This document shows, in pieces, positions 61,096-64,000 of a DNA stretch of 64,000 bases. The position numbers and the translations under genes were made by a program. The first letter of the stretch is position 1. Each line of letters opens with the position of its first letter. The stretch is from a virus, in IMG/VR virus record IMGVR_UViG_3300021962_000094, positions 1-64,000 of that record, one strand, 5' to 3'. The notes under the pieces were generated by a model, which saw nothing but the letters and a program-made list of their open reading frames with translations, searched no databases and was not told the DNA's origin.

Positions 61096-61103
61096 ATATT
61101 TAT
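61096..61103 (+). promoter_or_regulatory. ATATTTAT motif before gene at 61121
   Basis: Ends 17 nt before the ATG. AGAG lies between, a weak Shine-Dalgarno candidate. Confidence 0.4.
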
Positions 61104-61120
61104 AAATAATAGAGAACTAT

Positions 61121-61993
61121 ATGCGCAAAAAAGCTAAACATTCTAAGTTTAAGAATAGCGGAGTATTGTTTGAGTTGCTCACGCGACAGATTACCGCAGA
61201 TATATTGGCAGGTCGTGACGAATCGTTCACCAAGAATTTGATGTTCAAATATTTTAACGAAAGCACTGCGCTCGGAAAAGAATTTCAACTATACAATTTT
61301 ATAGTAAGTCAATCTTCTAAAAATGCCGAGTCTGCTGATCGTATTTTGAACGTAGTATTACAAACTCGTTCAAAACTAAATGAACGTGAGTTGAACTCCG
61401 AAAAATACAACCTCATCAAAGAAATCAAGGAGCAGTTCAACATCGATGAATTTCTAAAGAATAAAATTCCAAACTATAAACTTTATGCCTCGGTATACAA
61501 GTTGTTTGAAAACCAAGGATCTGATGAAGTTAAGTTTGATGTAGAAGAAATTTTGGAAGCAAGAGAGTGTGTGGTAGAAAGTTTGACAAGAGAAAAGAAG
61601 AACGAAGAACAAGCTTTGGATGTATATAGTTCTCAACCAGCCGAAGTGAAGTTACTCGCATATAAGTTCTTGATCGAAAACTTCAATAAGAAGTATTCTT
61701 CTTTGTTGCCTGCTCAAAAGGTATTGTTGAAAGAATTTATTACAAACGTTTCCAACACTAACAAGTTTACTGAATTTGTTAATAACGAATACAAGAGGGT
61801 TGCTGACCTTCTCAAGGAAAGATCGATTTTGGTTAAGAATGATATTATCAAGATCAAGCTTAACGAAACGGTTGCTCAGCTTTCAAACAAAACACTTACA
61901 GGCATTGTAAAGGAGAATCAATTGACTCCTCTTTTGAGTGCTTATGAGTTGATAGAAGAATTGAATAAACTTGCTGATGAAAAAGCTTCTTAA
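61121..61993 (+). CDS. Head-module protein, 290 aa
   Basis: All-helical protein between portal and protease. The N-terminus is basic (MRKKAKHSKFKNS), and charged amphipathic helices run through to the end. No membrane segment or catalytic motif is visible. Position and composition fit a head-assembly or prohead-core protein found at this site in marine T4-like phages. The next gene begins inside its last codons. Confidence 0.72.
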   Translation: MRKKAKHSKFKNSGVLFELLTRQITADILAGRDESFTKNLMFKYFNESTALGKEFQLYNFIVSQSSKNAESADRILNVVLQTRSKLNERELNSEKYNLIKEIKEQFNIDEFLKNKIPNYKLYASVYKLFENQGSDEVKFDVEEILEARECVVESLTREKKNEEQALDVYSSQPAEVKLLAYKFLIENFNKKYSSLLPAQKVLLKEFITNVSNTNKFTEFVNNEYKRVADLLKERSILVKNDIIKIKLNETVAQLSNKTLTGIVKENQLTPLLSAYELIEELNKLADEKAS

Positions 61994-63086
61994 AGAATCA
62001 GGCGATCCATTTAGAGATATTGTAAAAAAATACGCTCAATTGTATCGTGATAATGAATTGGCACGCATTGATAAAGCGCAATATCACGCGTGGCTACAAG
62101 CACATGCTGACAAGATTACACCAGCTGTAAAAGCAAGTGTCGAAAAAAAAGTCAAGGATCAGTTAAAGAATAAGAATGAAGCATCCACCAGTAGTGCTGC
62201 TGGTGCTTATATGACTCCCTTTGCCTTTTCTCGTAAAGGGCCTGGAAATGTTAGAGCTGCAACACAACTTGGTTTCAAGTTGGCTAAACCAGTCAAGAAA
62301 AGTCCTGGATATGCTTTAGAAAACCAAATGTATAGTGAGCCAGCATATGTGACACCAGCACAGAACATTGAACCTGTAGATACCTACGAGGATGAAAATG
62401 GATTGGTTCAACATGGAGATCCAGAATTAGATCCAGGTTTGGCAGGCAAGACACAAACAACTCTTCCAACTACAGAACAACGTAATTCTGTAAAGAAGAT
62501 CGTTGAAGGATATCGTGCTTCTAGATTTTTGACTAGAGAAGCGGAAGCTGGCCAACAACCTGCTCCAGCTCAACCTCAACAACAAGCTGCTCCTCAACAA
62601 GCTGAACCCGCTGTTAATGTTCAATCATATGACATCCAACCAGACTTTACTCAATTTGACACCAAGTTGAAGGATGCAACTGAACAAACTAAGTTGGAAC
62701 TTCAAAAGAAGATTCAAGACCAAATTTTAAACAAAAAGATTGTGGTTCGTGCTAGCAAGGGATACAAACAACCAGAAACAGATTACACAATCAATGTTAC
62801 TGGTGTTCAAATCGATTACTATTATGATCGATATGTAATCATCATTCTAGGTCGTGAAGAAAGTAAACAAAAGGCAGCCAAGTTCTTTGTAAAGCCTGGA
62901 TTCAAGATTAAGATTTTGGGACCAGCCGATGTAAAGCAAAGAGACAAGTATCAAATTGCTAAATCAAAAGCATTGGTTGATCCATCACAACAAACGTCTG
63001 CTGGAGCATCTAATGTTGTAACTTCAAAACAACAACCAGCTAAACCAGAAGAAAAACCTGAGGCACAACCAGCCCTACCAGCTTAA
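61977..63086 (+). CDS. Head-module protein with prohead-targeting-like N-terminus, 369 aa
   Basis: ATG at 61977 is preferred over TTG at 61971. The N-terminus MKKLLKE-S ends in L-K-E, a gp21-type site. The protein has a helical first part (QAHADKITPAVKASVEKKVKDQLK), the sequence TPFAFSRKGPGN, a Gln/Ala/Pro linker (about 190-215), and a C-terminal beta domain (KIVVRASKGYKQPETDYTINVTGVQIDYYYDRYVIIILG). A second low-complexity Pro tail ends it. Likely packaged or part of the prohead core. It precedes the protease by 1 nt. Confidence 0.72.
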   Translation: MKKLLKESGDPFRDIVKKYAQLYRDNELARIDKAQYHAWLQAHADKITPAVKASVEKKVKDQLKNKNEASTSSAAGAYMTPFAFSRKGPGNVRAATQLGFKLAKPVKKSPGYALENQMYSEPAYVTPAQNIEPVDTYEDENGLVQHGDPELDPGLAGKTQTTLPTTEQRNSVKKIVEGYRASRFLTREAEAGQQPAPAQPQQQAAPQQAEPAVNVQSYDIQPDFTQFDTKLKDATEQTKLELQKKIQDQILNKKIVVRASKGYKQPETDYTINVTGVQIDYYYDRYVIIILGREESKQKAAKFFVKPGFKIKILGPADVKQRDKYQIAKSKALVDPSQQTSAGASNVVTSKQQPAKPEEKPEAQPALPA

Positions 63087-63087
63087 T

Positions 63088-63696
63088 ATGAAAACAGTAT
63101 TAATTGACGTATTACCATTTGAATTCAAAAAGACCGCACTTAACGAATCGTTGAGTAGTGGTAAACTTCTTGTGACCGGCACACTACAACGTGCTGAAGC
63201 AAAGAACCAAAATGGTAGAATTTATCCAAAAGAAATTTTAGAGCGTGAAGCTACTAAATACATGGACAACTTTGTTAAGCAACGTCGTGCCATGGGTGAA
63301 CTTGACCATCCAGAGTCTTCTGTTGTTAACTTGAAGAATGTCAGTCATAACATCGTAGACATGGGTTGGGATGGTGATGATTTGGTTGGAACTGTAGAAA
63401 TTCTTCCAACTCCAAGTGGTAACATTCTTAAGGATCTTCTCAAGGCTGGTATTCTATTGGGTATCAGTAGCCGTGGTTTGGGTAGTGTTAAGAAAGATAT
63501 GAGAGAGGGTGCCGATGTGGTTCAAGACGATTTTGACTTGATCGCATTTGATTTTGTAAGTAATCCTTCTACTCAAGGTGCATTCATGTATCCACAAGGA
63601 AAGATCACTGAAAGTGTAAATCCTTCTGGAAATAGAATCATCAATCCTTATTCAAATATTGAGAGAATCATTCACGATATCATCTCAGAGTTGTAA
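63088..63696 (+). CDS. gp21: Prohead protease, gp21-like
   Basis: 202 residues of the T4 gp21 (U9-type) serine protease. QNGRIYPKEILEREATKYMD, the catalytic His74 in ELDHPES and catalytic Ser in GISSRGLGSV (Ser127 or Ser128) are in place, then DFDLIAFDFVSNPSTQGAFM. It matures the prohead by cutting core and shell proteins after L/I-x-E. Several proteins in this window carry such a site near the N-terminus. It starts 1 nt after the previous stop. Confidence 0.95.
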   Translation: MKTVLIDVLPFEFKKTALNESLSSGKLLVTGTLQRAEAKNQNGRIYPKEILEREATKYMDNFVKQRRAMGELDHPESSVVNLKNVSHNIVDMGWDGDDLVGTVEILPTPSGNILKDLLKAGILLGISSRGLGSVKKDMREGADVVQDDFDLIAFDFVSNPSTQGAFMYPQGKITESVNPSGNRIINPYSNIERIIHDIISEL

Positions 63697-63701
63697 GTAG
63701 T

Positions 63702-63791
63702 ATGTCTGTCAAATCAAAAACCTTGGAAAGAAGACTTCTTGGGTTTTGGAGTATTAATAAGAAAATAATTGAGACAGAATCACAATTTTAA
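63702..63791 (+). CDS. Tiny protein, 29 aa
   Basis: A 29-codon frame starts 5 nt after the protease stop and encodes a basic peptide (MSVKSKTLERRLLGFWSINKK). Tight spacing supports it; short length does not. Not recognised. Confidence 0.45.
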   Translation: MSVKSKTLERRLLGFWSINKKIIETESQF

Positions 63792-63793
63792 CT

Positions 63794-63801
63794 ATATTTA
63801 T
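63794..63801 (+). promoter_or_regulatory. ATATTTAT motif before gene at 63807
   Basis: Ends 5 nt before the ATG. Confidence 0.55.
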
Positions 63802-63806
63802 TGTAT

Positions 63807-64000
63807 ATGATAAAGCTAAGACATCTAGTAGAGAATTCCACAGAAACCGCTTATTCTCCTTTGACCAAGGAAGAGAAGATTAAACTACGTGAGACAGTAA
63901 AGGCTTATAACGAATATCGTAAGAGTCTCAAAGCTGATTGTGTATATTCTACCGCTTCCAAGATTATGGAAGCAGTCAATTTGGCTGAACGCTATGCTAT
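63807..64000 (+). CDS. Prohead core or scaffold-type protein, start only
   Basis: The first 64 residues are visible; the gene runs off the right end. The N-terminus MIKLRHLVE-N ends in L-V-E, a gp21-type site, then a charged helix (LTKEEKIKLRETVKAYNEYRKSLK). The place after the protease is that of T4 gene 22, the main scaffold, which is also cleaved by gp21. Identity is inferred from position only. Confidence 0.65.
   Translation, partial: MIKLRHLVENSTETAYSPLTKEEKIKLRETVKAYNEYRKSLKADCVYSTASKIMEAVNLAERYA

Overview
The window is part of the genome of a large lytic tailed phage with a contractile tail, distantly T4-like. It carries recognisable versions of the T4 large terminase (gp17), portal (gp20), prohead protease (gp21), tail sheath (gp18), baseplate wedge proteins (gp6, gp25), primase (gp61), gp46/47 recombination nuclease and a probable gp55 late sigma factor. 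No integrase or lysogeny gene is visible. A phage-encoded outer-membrane beta-barrel with a signal peptide points to a Gram-negative host. DNA is AT-rich, leucine is mostly TTG, and no annotated gene ends in TAG. Species and host cannot be named from the sequence alone.

Layout: 1-386 is a hairpin-rich non-coding segment, followed by a 1014-residue protein. 3.5-4.8 kb holds small genes and the beta-barrel. 4.9-7.9 kb is an RNA island: a small RNA candidate with its own terminator, sixteen tRNA or tRNA-like genes, a second structured segment, two tiny protein genes and a tmRNA. 8-10.9 kb holds small genes and phoH. 11-16.7 kb encodes three fibre-type proteins, ending in plain, S74-chaperone and Hint C-termini. 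16.8-20.4 kb carries a small heat-shock protein, a membrane protein and the sigma-like gene. 20.4-39.1 kb is the baseplate and fibre module, ending in two proteins with long Pro-Thr repeats. 39.2-43.0 kb is a four-gene glycosyltransferase cluster. 43.0-46.1 kb has an FG-GAP/dockerin virion protein and a small protein. 46.1-50.8 kb is a RuvC-like, primase and fused Mre11-Rad50 block. 50.9-54.9 kb is a double-length sheath. 55-64 kb has two enzymes with prohead-targeting-like N-termini, then terminase, portal, head genes and protease.

Three possible systems stand out. (1) A glycosylation cassette: a GT60-like enzyme (the family that modifies hydroxyproline), a GT-B enzyme, a GT25-like enzyme and another GT-A enzyme lie directly behind the two Pro-Thr-repeat virion proteins, suggesting virion fibre glycosylation. 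(2) A set of proteins starting with a short segment ending in L-x-E, the cleavage site type of the T4 gp21 protease encoded here; it includes an ADP-ribosyltransferase-like protein, a flavodoxin-fold reductase and a nucleotidyltransferase, so these may be packaged and injected. (3) An expression scheme in which ATATTTAT sits 2-8 nt before many start codons, and once before a tRNA, with little room for a Shine-Dalgarno site; a gp55-like sigma factor is in the same window.
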